Position numbers and translations under genes: made by a program. Under the pieces are notes generated by a model, which saw only the letters and a list, made by a program, of their open reading frames with translations, was not told the origin of the DNA and did not search any database. This document shows, one piece after another, positions 33,600 through 45,408 of a DNA stretch of 64,000 nucleotides. Position 1 is the first letter of the stretch. The number at the start of each line of letters is the position of its first letter. Source of the stretch: Paramacrobiotus metropolitanus (Eukaryota; Tardigrada; Eutardigrada; Parachela; Macrobiotidae); assembly GCF_019649055.1 (NCBI RefSeq), contig NW_026570264.1:1011525-1075524 (forward strand), in the 5' to 3' direction.

Positions 33600-36500
33600 A
33601 TGGCAAATGCGCAATATATGGCAAATGCGCAATAATGTCGAAAAGATTTAATTTTTATGGTGGTAATTTCCTGCAGCCTACTACGAACGTTTGTATTGCG
33701 CCAGAAACTTGCGTTAGCGTACAGTCTGTAATTTGACTGTAATCATTTAATGTTCACATAATGTTTGCCGTGTCAAAGTTTTTATATTTGCTGCTTCTTC
33801 GTGGAAACGTTCCGAGATGCAGAGTTGATAATAATTTCTGGCTCCTGAAAAGTCCCCAGCTTATTGCTGTACAGTGTTAAACTTAGTACCACTGAGTACT
33901 GAGACGAGGTTTTCAAGATAGGCAACGGCTTCTTGCTTATTAAATTATTTAGTCCCTTGTAATACTACTGGTAGCGGTAACAATTTCTGCGTTCATTTAT
34001 GATATTGGTACAACCTATAACGTCCGAATGTTTTGTGGGCAACACTCACATACACAGACGATTATAACGGAGAAAATCTTCGTCTATCTATGAATCATTA
34101 ATTATTAACAATAGTGAAATTAAACTTTACCGGTTTAACAGACCTTTGTACCAGTACAATGTTAGAGATACTTTGAAATTAGAAAAACTGCGGTAATCGA
34201 ACGTAATTTAGATTTCCAAACAAGGGTTAGTACCAAGTTGCCAATGTGCGAGCAGTTGTAATGTTCAGTAGTATTTTTACACACTGCAGAGTCGAGTCGA
34301 CTTTACACTTTTTTGCAAACTTGCCGCTTCTTTTCCATACCAAAGTTTGATCGGCAGAAATTTCTGGCGGCGTTTTGACACTGGTCCAAAAAGGCATTGA
34401 AATTTTTCAATTTTTCTGGGCAAAAAATGCAATTTTTTCCCTCACTACGATCTATCTGCAACCTGCACTTAAAAGCGATCGGCAATAGCGAACGGCCGTA
34501 GAATCTGGTTAGGTGTATCTTTTCATATGGCTTCACCGCACGAGCATAAACACAAAGCTTTGCTAGGTTGCCGCATAAACATAAAAATATTTGAAAATCA
34601 TAAAACCTGTATTACACAAACCTAAAGACCAAACATAGTGTATACTGTCACGAAGCAGTAAATAAACAAGAATATCTATTTGAAACGCGCGCGCTGCTCT
34701 CTGACTGAATGTGTGATGAGCATCTTGTTGCTACATTAAGGGTCACTTATTGCTGCACGGCATTTCATCTACGTAACATTGTAGTACGTTTAGGCACCCG
34801 ACATAAATAGTATAACTGCACTACTACTAAGCCACTAGCCAGGACACAACCCGTCTTTGCCGGTATTGTGCTTGCCGCATCGCGCAGGTGCGACTTTTTC
34901 CGTACTTCCAGCCTTTGTACTGCATTTCATGGAGAGATTTCACCGTTGCAGTGTTTGAAACCATTTTAGCAATAAATATAGCAGTGATAAAATGGGTACC
35001 GCCTAACCGGTAAAAAAATAGGATACGCGGTTGCCCCAAGTCGTGAGTTTAAACAGCCACTGTGCCCACTTAGAGTCAGATGGCAATGACCGACGGACGC
35101 ACACTATCGGTTGCGTGTGGTGTAAAAATAATGAAGCAAAATTTAACGTTGAACTATCAATGAACATACCGCGGAATATTTCGTAACCAGCACAGCACTC
35201 TTATATGGCTACAAGTATCCGTACTTTTTGACACTACTGGGTAGGTCTTTATGAAATAGATTGTGAGTAATCGGCATAGCATTTTACATGCAGCCTGAGC
35301 ACCCCCCCCGCGGCAAGTTGGCAGAATGCCATTGTATTTTTATGGCACACCACGTACGTAGAACAGCAGCGAGTCGTGCACAGAAGGCACTAGCATTAAA
35401 AATAACGGAGAATTTTGTGTGGTCTCTGAAACAGAATACCTTTCGAAAAAAAATATGAATTGCTAGTGAAGTCTTTAACGTTAACGTAAAACCTGAAATG
35501 GCTCTAAACAAAATTATTAAACCACTGCCTTAATCACTGTTTGAAAACTATTTTTTCGAAGTGGATATGGTGCGTTCGTTTAAAGTAAAATTTTTCAAAA
35601 GAAACAAGAGTGGTTTAGCTGTCGTTTTATTTACAAGCAAACCCAAGAGGGTCCGAGAAATTTCGACCTTGTAATATCCAGTTTTGAAGGGAGCAAAAAC
35701 TTTGGGATTACAAACTGGAGCCATAAATGATTTCATGATTTTGAAAATCAGTCGTGGAAAAAAATGTTTTTTAACATAAGAATTAAACAACAGCAGTATA
35801 AAAAATGAAAGAGGAGAGTATGGGAAATTTTTTAGCAACAAGCAGCAATTAACGGCTGTATAAATACTCTTACTTTTGTGTAAATAGAGTAATTAAAAGG
35901 GGGGAGCATTTGGAATTTTGAAGCAACAATTTTTCATTTGTGCTGAGCACACGTTTTGCTGCATGGACAAGAGTCTGCAAGAAATGCACTTGACGCATTA
36001 CGATCAACTAACTACTGTACTTTTCATTGTAGTCGCCTTGCAGTTCAGTAATTTTTGAAGACAGGTGAAACGAATATGTCATAAATTGCACAGCATTTTA
36101 TCAAACTAAGCCGGCAAAGGTCAGCACGCGAAATATAATCTAAATCGAGCAATTTATTACGGCAGCGTCGCGTACGAGTTGTATCTCAGAGGGATATGTA
36201 CGGATACTTAAACGCTACAACGCGCTCAGCGCAGTGCGTGCATAGCAGGAAGAAGAAAGCGACCAGGCCAGTCGACGTTGCAACGTGCCGGCGGCTACAG
36301 TATCTGTATGTACCGTAAAGATTTTTTTAAATTATAACGGTAGCAAAGCTGTACTTTTCTTATCATGGCGAGTGTCGATAACACAACTGGCATGTCAGTA
36401 CAATAGTTGAAACCACTACCAGTACCATAGACGGCTCCACTATCTTAACCAGCACCAGAATCAGCAACCGTTCTCGCTACCAGTAGCAGTAACAGTGCGA

Positions 36501-37136
36501 GTACCACTATCATTTCCATGAATGTTGACTAATACAAAGTATTATGTCATTGACGTTAATGAATACACCAGAAGCCACCAATTCTTCATCCAGTTAAATG
36601 CGGCGGCATTCCTTACTGACTAAACAAAGCATCCAGTTTTTACGATGCTGGATTCGATTCGCAATCAAGTTTCATCCATATACGAAGCAAGAAGAACAAC
36701 AGAAACCGTTAAAGAGCTGCTATGGTTGCAAGAAAGCGCTGTATTAAGTTCGCATGCCTATAGGCAAACGAAGTTACTTATAAGTGAATTCACTTAAAAG
36801 TAAATTATAGGCTACAGATAGTCTGAAGCGAAACATACGGCTGCAGACACCTTAATTATTACAGAATTTCCCAGATTAAAATAATGTTATAGTTGAGTGT
36901 TGACCAATGTAACATTAAATACACTTCACCCCTGCTGTCGTTTTAGTTCGTTTTTGGGTGGACCAATATACGGCCAACATATCAAAGGTTTCTGAAGAAC
37001 TTTTCAGATTTACGAAAAATTTGAATACAATAAAGCCGCAGCCGGTCCACAGTCATGCAGCAAAAGTTATAAAATTTCACGATTTTTTTTCTCTACTTCC
37101 ATAATAAAACAGTGAGAAGGCAATAACGTTCCGGCA
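33600..37136. other. Interior of the foldback element
   Basis: 3.5 kb of AT-rich sequence. The minus ORF 34,536-34,303 (77 codons) has cysteines in CRLQI…CIFCPEKLKNFNAFLDQC, possibly the start of a zinc-binding segment such as those at the N-terminus of some transposases. The minus ORF 35,841-35,548 (97 codons) is hydrophobic and unremarkable. No DDE motif was seen. A short direct repeat atatggcaaatgcgcaat occurs at 33,600-33,632 at the array edge. Confidence 0.4.
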
Positions 37137-39120
37137 AAAATGTCCCCCATGCCGGACACCACTAACTTCATTCCGGCAATAATGTCACCCATGCCGGACA
37201 ACCAATAATTTCATTCCGGCAATAATGTCCCCCATGCCGGACACCAATAATTTCATTCCGGCAATAATGTCCCCCATGCCGGACACTAGTAATTTGATTC
37301 CGGCAATAATGTCCCCCATGCCGGACAACCAATAATTTCATTCCGGCAATAATGTCCCCCATGCCGGACACCAATAATTTCATTCCGGCAATAATGTCTC
37401 CCATGCCGGACACCACTAAATTCATTCCGGCAATAATGTCCCCCATGCCGGACACCACTAAATTCATTGCGGCAATAATGTCCCCCATGCCGGACACCAA
37501 TAATTTCATTCCGGCAATAATGTCTCCCATGCCGGACACCAATAATTTCATTCCGGCAATAATGTCTCCCATGCCGGACACCAATAATTTCATTTAGGCA
37601 ATAATGTCCCCCATGCCGGACAACCAATAATTTGATTCCGGCAATAATGTCCCCCATGCCGGACACCAATAATTTCATTCCGGCAATAATGTCCCCCATG
37701 CCGGACAACCAATAATTTCATTCCGGCAATAATGTCCCCCATGCCGGACACCAATAATTTCATTCCGGCAATAATGTCTCCCATGCCGGACACCAATAAT
37801 TTCATTCCGGCAATAATGTCTCCCATGCCGGACACCAATAATTTTATTCCGGCAATAATGTCCCCCATGCCGGACACCAGTAATTTCATTCCGGCAATAA
37901 TATCCCCCATGCCGGACACCACTAAATTCATTCCGGCAATAATGTCCCCCATGCCGGACACCACTAAATTCATTGCGGCAATAATGTCCCCCATGCCGGA
38001 CACCAGTAATTTGATTCCGGCAATAATGTCCCCCATGCCGGACACCAATAATTTCATTCCGGCAATAATGTCTCCCATGCCGGACACCAATAATTTCATT
38101 TAGGCAATAATGTCCCCCATGCCGGACACCAGTAATTTGATTCCGGCAATAATGTCCCCCATGCCGGACAACCAATAATTTCATTCCGGCAATAATGTCC
38201 CCCATGCCGGACACCAATAATTTCATTCCGGCAATAATGTCCCCCATGCCGGACAACCAATAATTTCATTCCGGCAATAATGTCCCCCATGCCGGACACC
38301 AATAATTTCATTCCGGCAATAATGTCTCCCATGCCGGACACCAATAATTTCATTCCGGCAATAATGTCCCCCATGCCGGACACCAATAATTTTATTCCGG
38401 CAATAATGTCCCCCATGCCGGACACCAGTAATTTCATTCCGGCAATAATATCCCCCATGCCGGACACCACTAAATTCATTCCGGCAATAATGTCCCCCAT
38501 GCCGGACACCACTAAATTCATTGCGGCAATAATGTCCCCCATGCCGGACACCAGTAATTTGATTCCGGCAATAATGTCCCCCATGCCGGACACCAATAAT
38601 TTCATTCCGGCAATAATGTCTCCCATGCCGGACACCAATAATTTCATTTCGGCAGTAATGTCCCCATGCCGGACACCAGTAATTTGATTCCGGCAATAAT
38701 GTCCCCATGCCGGACAACCAATAATTTCATTCCGGCAATAATGTCCCCATGCCGGACACCAGTAATTTCATTCCGGCAATAATGTCCCCATGCCGGACAA
38801 CCAATAATTTCATTCCGGCAATAATGTCCCCCATGCCGGACACCAATAATTTCATTCCGGCAATAATGTCTCCCATGCCGGACACCAATAATTTCATTCC
38901 GGCAATAATGTCCCCCATGCCGGACACCAATAATTTCATTCCGGCAATAATGTCCCCCATGCCGGACACCAATAATTTCATTCCGGCAATAATGTCCCCC
39001 ATGCCGGACACCAGTAATTTCATTCCGGCAATGATGTCCCCCATGCCGGACACCAATAATTTTGTTCCGGCAATGATGTCCCCCATGCCGCAGACCTGGA
39101 AGTTTGTTATGGCAATAATA
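37137..39120 (-). repeat. Right 42-bp minisatellite array, about 47 units, with higher-order period
   Basis: The same 42-bp unit as the left array but inverted. Marker variants (ttcatttaggcaataatg at 37,591 and 38,097; ttcatttcggcagtaatg at 38,645) recur 506 and 548 bp apart, that is about every 12-13 units, and the variant order between them is largely the same. This points to duplication of 12-13-unit blocks by unequal exchange. Confidence 0.9.
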
Positions 39121-39345
39121 TCCCTACGGTAACCAGTGCCCCTCACCTGTTTTAGACTGGTAGCGCTGTGGTAACGCTGGTGGCAGCTTTTTAAAGGTCA
39201 CCGATTGACCTGAAAATCAGCTTTCCGTTGTAGGTCCCTCATGTCACCATTCTGGCCAAAGAGGTACGGTTTTGGAGATGGTGGCATGGGGGACACGGCA
39301 AAAATGTCCGGGGGGACAGGGGGAACATTTTTGCCGGTCACAGTT

Positions 39346-40756
39346 GTAGGCAATCCAGATATTTTTGTCTTCAGGACGTGTAAATGGTTCCGTCGCTTAT
39401 TATACCAATTGCGCCAACACCAATCGCGACATACTTACATCGAATTTCAACCTTTACATACTTACATCGAAGCTCGAAAGAGGCATGATTGGCTGGGCTT
39501 CGATGTAAATCCATTTTCGCTCGAAGTCTGTCGCGGGGCGTTGACGAAAGCCGTTACACAGATAGGCGTACCTTGTAACGGGTCTAAGCGACGCCCAGTT
39601 ACTTACAAACTTCGGTTTTCTGCGATTTTGATTGGCTGGTCAACATTTTGAGTTAGATCGAGGCTGCCCACCACCAATAGCAAAATTCGAAATCACGTGG
39701 TTTTTCTCCATACTTTCCGCTGTTTGTGGAGTTAACACAGTAAAACAACGCGTTCTGCTGATTTTTTCCAAGTTCTTATTTTTATTTTTTTTAAACTTTA
39801 AGTTTCAGTTTTGTTAATAAAATGGAGATTTATAGTGGTAAATGTTTGACACCCTTATAGTTATGTCCACAGTGCAGGGAAGCCTGCATTTCTGGGATTC
39901 CAGAGAAAAATTGTCAATTTAACTTTACAGTACTGTTTAGCCAAATGGGTTCTCATCTTTGGGACTTTTTTAACCTGAGCTTTGATGATTGTCGACTGCG
40001 TATTACAATTCGCAAAGAAGGCCAAATGTGCTTAATATCTGTTTGGCTTTCTTTGATAATTTTTAATATTCGCGGCACAGTTTGTTGGCGCCGTATCGCA
40101 GGGAATCCTGCTTGCTGGCTATCCAGCTGCAGCTGATGGTGACTGCCTTCTGTACTTCAGTTCTTGTTCCGCTTTAACACCCGACTGCCACTATTATTAC
40201 TAGACAGCCTTGCACAGTAAGTCGGATAAATATTTCATTTCATATTGATGGGATAAAATATAAATGGGCATGATTTATTTTAGTTAGTTTTAATTCTGGC
40301 TTGCATTTTATGGCAGTAAATGTGCTTACTACACTATACTGTAGCAGAGCGGGTTCCCGCATTGATCTGGCTACCCAGAAATACAATTACTTAACCGTAT
40401 TATGTTACCGTATATTTCTAACTTATTGTAGTTATAATAAGCCTTTTTGGCGCTCTTGTGATCGCGGGTATGAAGTTAGAGCAATATTCGTTGTAAAGAA
40501 ATGTTATGTTGCATGGAACATAAAATGTGAGTGCAGCGTCTATTAATGTATGTGCGTCCTGGCTGTTCTGCGCACGTTGTCCGGGTTAACCCGGACAAAC
40601 ATACACGCAAGCCGTGAAAACGGGCGCGGTTTTGCATACTTTGTATGTAAATGCACGCTGAATTCGGTGTAAGTAAGTCCCTGATGCGCCTATGCGCAAA
40701 TTACTATATTATCCTCCGAAATTATACAACAGTGCCTGATCTTACTACGTCATGCT
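39346..40756. other. Intergenic sequence, no gene seen
   Basis: Short ORFs only. The direct repeat catacttacatcgaa occurs at about 39,431 and 39,459. A tract of T and A near 39,770-39,800 and a GTCGACTG block near 39,990 are unremarkable. Confidence 0.4.
40577..40598. repeat. 22-bp perfect palindrome
   Basis: TTGTCCGGGTTAACCCGGAC AA, with a HpaI-like GTTAAC centre. This is a possible dimer-protein binding site, or chance. Confidence 0.7.
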
Positions 40757-41122
40757 ATGGATATCCTCGATATTCTGATACTGTTCTCACGACAGCAGTG
40801 GTCTAACTTTATCGGCGACCGTGCAACCATAATGTACAAACTGTGCAGCACAGTAACAGCCAACACCAAAATCATTTACCTCATCGGTAACTGGGAGAAA
40901 TGTTTGCACCATCTGGCGAACATTATTCTACCGTTTCTGCGCGTGAAACTCGATTGGTTGATCATCGCTGACAATTCCGTCCTAAAGTTTCACGAGTTTA
41001 TAGAATTCCCTAATCTATCCTGGGTATACTGGCCTATGTTGCGAACGAAAGATGATTTTGCTACATTCCAAACCACGTTTCAGCCGGAGGCCGATTATGC
41101 CACTGTGCTGCGCCACCTGTAG
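40757..41122 (+). CDS. Unknown 121-codon ORF, probably a gene fragment
   Basis: The ATG-started frame reads MDILDILILFSRQQWSNFIG, KIIYLIGNWEKCLHHLANII, VKLDWLIIADNSVLKFHEF, then FPNLSWVYWPMLRTKDDF. It alternates hydrophobic strands and helices like an alpha/beta repeat (leucine-rich-repeat or F-box-associated style), but no motif confirms this. Beyond the stop the other frames keep coding-like pieces (to about 41,450), so it may be one exon or a decayed copy of a larger gene. Confidence 0.4.
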   Translation: MDILDILILFSRQQWSNFIGDRATIMYKLCSTVTANTKIIYLIGNWEKCLHHLANIILPFLRVKLDWLIIADNSVLKFHEFIEFPNLSWVYWPMLRTKDDFATFQTTFQPEADYATVLRHL

Positions 41123-42502
41123 CTGAAGAACTGCTGCTTTAATAGCAGGCTGTCAATGTGTTTTACGTCGATATCGTACAAGTGTCCTGAGGACCATCGA
41201 CTCCGCAACACCCGGTCCTTTCGCTCATTAGCATGTTATAAGGAGCCGGTCGTTTTTGCATTTCCTTATTGGAAGTATACGTTTACGGAGTCCACAACAT
41301 GCACGTAGCCGGCAGCCTTTCAATCAGCGCTGGAAGAGGGGTGTCCCACACTTCCCAATAGCAAAATCAGAGCCATGCTAACCTGGCTTGATTCTTTGAC
41401 GGAGGGCGATTTACGAAAGAAATGCGTTGGGATCTGGACATTTTTTCCGCTGTGTTATGAACTGTGAGTGTAAATGGGTAAAATGTTCGACAAAAAGCTT
41501 GAAAACGCTTTCAAATGATGACAGTTAAAACGGTGCGGCATTACTGTTGGTGTAGATGGAAGAAAAAAAAGCCCAAAAACATCGATCACGTCAAAAACGA
41601 TGTGGCTACCAGGCTGCCTCCGAAGTGTTTGCTCATGCTGACCCTCTCTTTGTTGTTGCCCGTCGCGGATACGTCCGAGGTTGATGCAGGCTAAGGTGAA
41701 TCCGACTGAAAGTACACTCAAACGTCAAAAATGAGCACCAGATTTTTTAAAAGGCATTCGTGCACATGCCATCTGTGGAATAACGCGTTTCCTTGACTAT
41801 TAATCGTCTCAGGTGTTTTTACATTTCACATTCAGACTTTCAAACCAACCTTGAGTTTAGGGATATGTCGATTTTGCCGAGGTCAGCTTCTGTGCGCCAG
41901 AACAACCGCATGCAGCATAATTCGCCGCATTTAGTGAGCTTGACCACTAAATTCCTTATCTGTAGTCTGTACTTACATATACGGCTACAACGCACTTCCT
42001 TGTTACCAAGCCATTCAGGAAAAAGGATGAGGATTCAACAAAAAAGTTAAAATTCGTTCAACCCCTAATTATTTGCAGTGCTTAGGAGTAAAAACTCTGA
42101 CCGTGTTGTACCTTTTCACGTTCATTTTTCTTCTTTCCAAGATACGAGTACGTACAATTTAAGACCAAACGGTCACGCGCTCCAATACCGAGCGAGCATT
42201 CCTTGCGCAAGTGGCGTAGTGCACTGTACGATTACGTTCAAATATACGGCTGTCGCACTGTTCACTGCGCCGCATGCGCACGGAATGTTCGTTATGGGAA
42301 CTCGCGACCGTTTAGTCTTTAATTGTATCAATTAAGGATTAGACGGAATTAAAGATTAAAGAATTAAAGATTACAATTGTAAATATTAGTTCATAGTCGA
42401 TAAAGCTAAAACCAATTTGCAATGATGCAGGTATCTGCATACTACACTCGTATAACTGTTTTATCTGTACTGTAATAATAATTATTACTAATTTATTAGT
42501 AC
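41123..42502. other. Intergenic sequence, no gene seen
   Basis: ORFs of 85-88 codons (41,455-41,721 minus; 41,793-42,050; 42,078-42,335) lack motifs and supporting splice sites. Oligo repeats of attaaagatta occur near 42,340-42,375. Confidence 0.4.
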
Positions 42503-43036
42503 ATGCCTTGGCGTACGAGGTTCGGACTCACACAGGTGTATCAAACAAGACTATTCACTATGACTCGACTTCCCATTCCTCCATACCTCCTGAAGGCTCT
42601 GTTTACCCTGGTTACTTCGGGTCATCATTTTCGGACAGAAACTGGACGATGGGATGGAACTGCGCACGACAAGCGACTATGCTCCTGCTGTGAGACGGTG
42701 GATACGGAGGAGCACAGGCCTTTTCGTGTGTCCGGCGTTCGAACCTCGTCGACAGCTAATTTGGTCCAAGATCGAAATTCTGAGACCGCAATGGACGACG
42801 CTGACAAATTCTTCTATAATGTTTTGAGACTGGGCGTGTTTTTCAATGACGCTGATAAACACTTGTTGTTTTGGATCAACAAATTCATATATTTCGTCCT
42901 AAAAGATGCTACACGATGGTACCTTAAGGGCAACGGCCCGGTACATAGCGTCAAAAATTGGGATACATACACTAAAACTTTCGCTTTCGCGCACCCCGAA
43001 TCACATTTTTTAATACATTATGTCATTCTAAACTGA
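42503..43036 (+). pseudogene. LINE retrotransposon C-terminal remnant
   Basis: 177 codons. The segment LLKALFTLVTSGHHFRTETGRW, then RLCSCCETVDTEEHRPF, is the zinc-binding C-terminal pattern of many LINE reverse transcriptase proteins (R…L..RLG.H.L.IETGRW…R.C..C…VEDE.HFL), here with the final histidine region altered. The following DADKFFYNVLRLGVFF and IYFVLKDA fit the helical tail after that motif. The upstream RT is missing, so this is a 5'-truncated insertion. The tail frame itself is still open, suggesting moderate age. Confidence 0.65.
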
Positions 43037-43164
43037 ATCTAAAGCTAAATTATTTGTATGCATTGTTTTGAAAAGCCTTTGCGCGGGCAACATCTGGTTG
43101 CCGAGATATGGCGTACTAAAATGGGCGAAAAGTTTAAATGCATTGTTGAGTACCAAAAGTCTGG

Positions 43165-43312
43165 TTATTACCCGATCTTCTTGAAACTTTGCTATAAAAG
43201 ACATATAAAATTTTTGAAATTCATTTTAAAATCGGAAAAAAATGCTATGGATTCTTTCGACTTCATAGCCATGTGTCTTTTATAGCAAAGTTTCGAGAAG
43301 ATCGGGTAATAA
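43165..43312. repeat. Long hairpin with about 40-bp arms
   Basis: The arm ttattacccgatcttctTga and its continuation to gacat (43,165-43,204) pairs with 43,271-43,312 with about three mismatches around a 66-nt loop. Could be a MITE, or a small-RNA precursor if transcribed. Confidence 0.7.
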
Positions 43313-43395
43313 ATACAAAAACAGTAAGACAGTATTGTGAGGAGAGAAGCGGTTCACGTACAGCGACAAAATCTTTCAAATGATTTCAACGTATT

Positions 43396-43467
43396 GCGCC
43401 GTGGTGCGATGGTACTGCTTACGCGGATCTAACGACGTAGCCGGGGTTCGATTCCCCCATCGGCGCC
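43396..43467 (+). tRNA. tRNA-like gene or tRNA-derived pseudogene
   Basis: 72 nt. Acceptor arm GCGCCGt pairs with tCGGCGC plus discriminator C. An A-box-like TGGTGCGATGG and a good B box GGGTTCGATTCCC forming a proper T arm are present, followed at once by TTTTT, a Pol III terminator. The D and anticodon arms fold poorly. By linear position the loop ATCTAAC would give anticodon CTA, but its stem does not pair. An alternative fold with a bulged A gives loop GATCTAA. Most likely a decayed tRNA or the head of a SINE; identity not assignable. Confidence 0.5.
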
Positions 43468-43472
43468 TTTTT

Positions 43473-44279
43473 CAGCCGTTTCTCGGTTTCCCTCGGATTT
43501 CGCCCTGCTGATGTAACAAGTACAAAACAAATGCCATTACATTCACTGATGTCCGAAAATCTAACCGCTAATGATCTCCAGTTTGTCCTCCACAGAGTAA
43601 CTTTGACGCTTTCATCAGGAGTCCACTTTTAAATAGCATTAGCGACTCAAGGATCGGTGAAACAAGAGTATTTTGTGGAGATCTACGCAAACAACCATGT
43701 ACGGAAACATTGCTAACGTTGCTCGCTACTATTCGACGATTTTGTGACTGCATCCGGGTAACTGTATGCAATTATATTTAACCGCAGTTGAATGTTGTGC
43801 GGAGGTTCTCTACACCGGTAAAACTACATTCGGTTCCGCGAAAGGTGTATGTAACTCTTATAAAGAGGTTGTGAGCGCAGGCGTACATGCGTACACCCTC
43901 GCTTTGGCAGTCTGTTGTGTTTTGTTGCACGCCCGCCTACGCGTGGCGAAAGCATAGTGTTCTGCGCGCACCCGCATCATGTGGCGGCTACGTGCGCACT
44001 TTTCACGCTTGCTGCAGTCAGCAATGCGGAGTTGTCCACGAGGAAATTCTATCGAATTTAGTCTGGTTATAAATTTCTAGCAATCACGCCGTTTCTCGCT
44101 TTCTGTAGCGTAGGCGTATTTATAGCATTGCTAGTCTTTTTGGTAGGCAGAATTCCGTCAATTCTGTTCCTACGCGTGAACCTTCATCAGGTCCACGCTC
44201 ATATGGTAGCAAGAGTCGTGTTTCTCCAGGATAATCTGTGAGTTTTTTCCGTCCATCCGACGAGGTGTGGAAGAAGTCT
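43473..44279. other. Sequence between the tRNA-like gene and the giant retroelement
   Basis: No gene seen. The left boundary of the giant element (its 5' LTR) may lie in this stretch, but I cannot fix it because the matching 3' LTR is outside the window. Confidence 0.4.
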
Positions 44280-44671
44280 CGCGAGAAAGGGCTCGCGTAC
44301 GGTCCAGTGGCGAAGGAGCGTTTGGATCTCGACAGCAGATCAGCACCAGTGTGTCTCTACTGAGTAGAGCACGCTGTACTGACCTGACGCGATCAAGGCT
44401 ACTGAAGTAGCTCTGATCGGAGGGCACAAGCGCCGAAAAGATCGCCGCAAGAGGCAGAAGCCCGAAGGGGGCGCGAGTGGGCAAGCCACTTTTGGCTGTC
44501 GGGTGTGGAGTTTTCAGGTGCGTCTCTACTGAGTAGAGCGCACACATTATACGCGCTCCCCAAAAGGAGGTCGAGCGCCCCTGTCGTTGCTAACGTCAAG
44601 GCACGACAGAAGACCCGCAGCCAGCAAGTCTTTTGGTCGACGCACCGCTGCGTCCTGTCGCATCGAGACAG
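44280..44671 (+). other. Leader hairpin cluster
   Basis: Hairpins seen: CGCGAG-AAAGGG-CTCGCG (44,280-44,297); CTCTAC-TGA-GTAGAG at about 44,356 and again at about 44,524; GCTAC-TGAA-GTAGC at about 44,398; GGC-ACAAGC-GCC at about 44,422; GACGCA-CCGC-TGCGTC (44,639-44,654); CTGTC-GCATCGA-GACAG (44,655-44,671). Several share loops with hairpins far downstream. The 125-codon minus ORF here is a by-product. Confidence 0.6.
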
Positions 44672-44834
44672 AAGGGGTTAGCGACTGGCCCAGGAGAAGT
44701 CAGTATAATCGTTGGAGGAACTGGAGGATTCGCGGAAGGACGCGCAGGATCGATTTCTGGATCACGGAGACGATCAGGTCAGATTTTCGTTTATTAATTT
44801 CGCCATTGGCGTAAGGGTAAAATTTGCAATTCTG

Positions 44835-44985
44835 ATTGGTCGGTGATGAGCTGAGCAGAAAAGTAGGCGGCACTTTTGCACACGGCGCGCTAGCGAAAAT
44901 TTTCGGATTTTGACGTGACGTCACTCTGCCTTATAATTTGAAAAACAACTCACCTGATTGGTCGTTTATAAACGCTGTGATTGGC
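44835..44985 (+). promoter_or_regulatory. Promoter-like block of the retroelement
   Basis: Three inverted CCAAT boxes (ATTGG at 44,835, 44,956, 44,979), a consensus CRE/ATF site TGACGTCA (44,916-44,923) and TATA-like TTATAAT (44,931) and TTTATAAA (about 44,964). Part of the block (gattggtcg…ggcggcacttttgcacacggc) is repeated imperfectly about 170 bp later. This is how an LTR U3 would look, but the LTR is not proven. Confidence 0.45.
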
Positions 44986-45408
44986 GCAGACGTAAAGCTA
45001 AAGTTAGCTTAGAAGTAAGCCAATTAGAAGCTGAGATTTCGTAAGGAGGCGGAGTTTTTGCGCACGGCACTCAAGATTGTGACGTAGCTAACCAAGAAAA
45101 TTTTCTGAACCAACTGACGAGAAGTTGACCTTTACCAAAAATTTTGACGAGATTGATGACCTTTAGCAAAAGCTAAAAGCTGAAGAAATAACGTTCGTTC
45201 TGAGGAAATCTAAGTTGATTTCTTAATAAAATCGAAAAATATTCTCAGGCTAGACATTTCTGACCGAAGTTGAGCAACCTTTAGAGTGACCTTTAGCCAG
45301 TGCTTGCTTACTGTTCACGTGTAAAAGTCGCGTAACGTAATCTAACACACGTGTCAGAAACATTATTAGCATCGTCCAAGTTATCCGATCATCAATAAAC
45401 CCAAAGAC

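Larger units (their letters stand above)
32891..39345. mobile_element. 6.5-kb foldback element with minisatellite arms
   Basis: Both ends carry a matching block in inverted orientation: 32,891-33,110 and about 39,105-39,345. Shared phrases include gaccggcaaaaatgt, cggacatttttgccgtgtcc, tctccaaaac, acctacaacggaaagctgat and gccaccagcgttaccacagc. Each block continues inward into the same 42-bp tandem repeat, again inverted. Long inverted ends made of tandem repeats define Foldback/Galileo-like elements. The extreme tip is itself a hairpin (CGGCAAAAATGTCC…GGACATTTTTGCCG). Flanking sequence gtcgta on the left and gttgta on the right, just outside TGTGACC, may be a diverged 6-bp target duplication. 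No transposase is evident inside. The arms could form a very long cruciform. Confidence 0.8.

Noticed and set aside
37168-39146. ORFs of 140-193 codons on both strands in the 42-bp arrays
   Set aside because: The unit is a multiple of three and lacks stops, so several frames on both strands stay open. The peptide repeat has no independent support as protein.
32891-39345. CRISPR array
   Set aside because: Repeats are directly tandem 42-bp units without spacers, in eukaryotic DNA, with inverted arms.
43396-43467. Functional amber suppressor tRNA (anticodon CTA)
   Set aside because: The anticodon stem does not pair in that register, so the anticodon cannot be trusted.
1-44000. GTACAGTAC/CTGTAC word excess as a specific signal
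   Set aside because: Common throughout the first 44 kb without fixed spacing or position. It looks like a genome-wide word bias.
44979-44996. TGGCGCAGACG as retroelement primer binding site
   Set aside because: It starts with TGG like a primer site, but no LTR end can be shown next to it and I cannot match it confidently to a tRNA.
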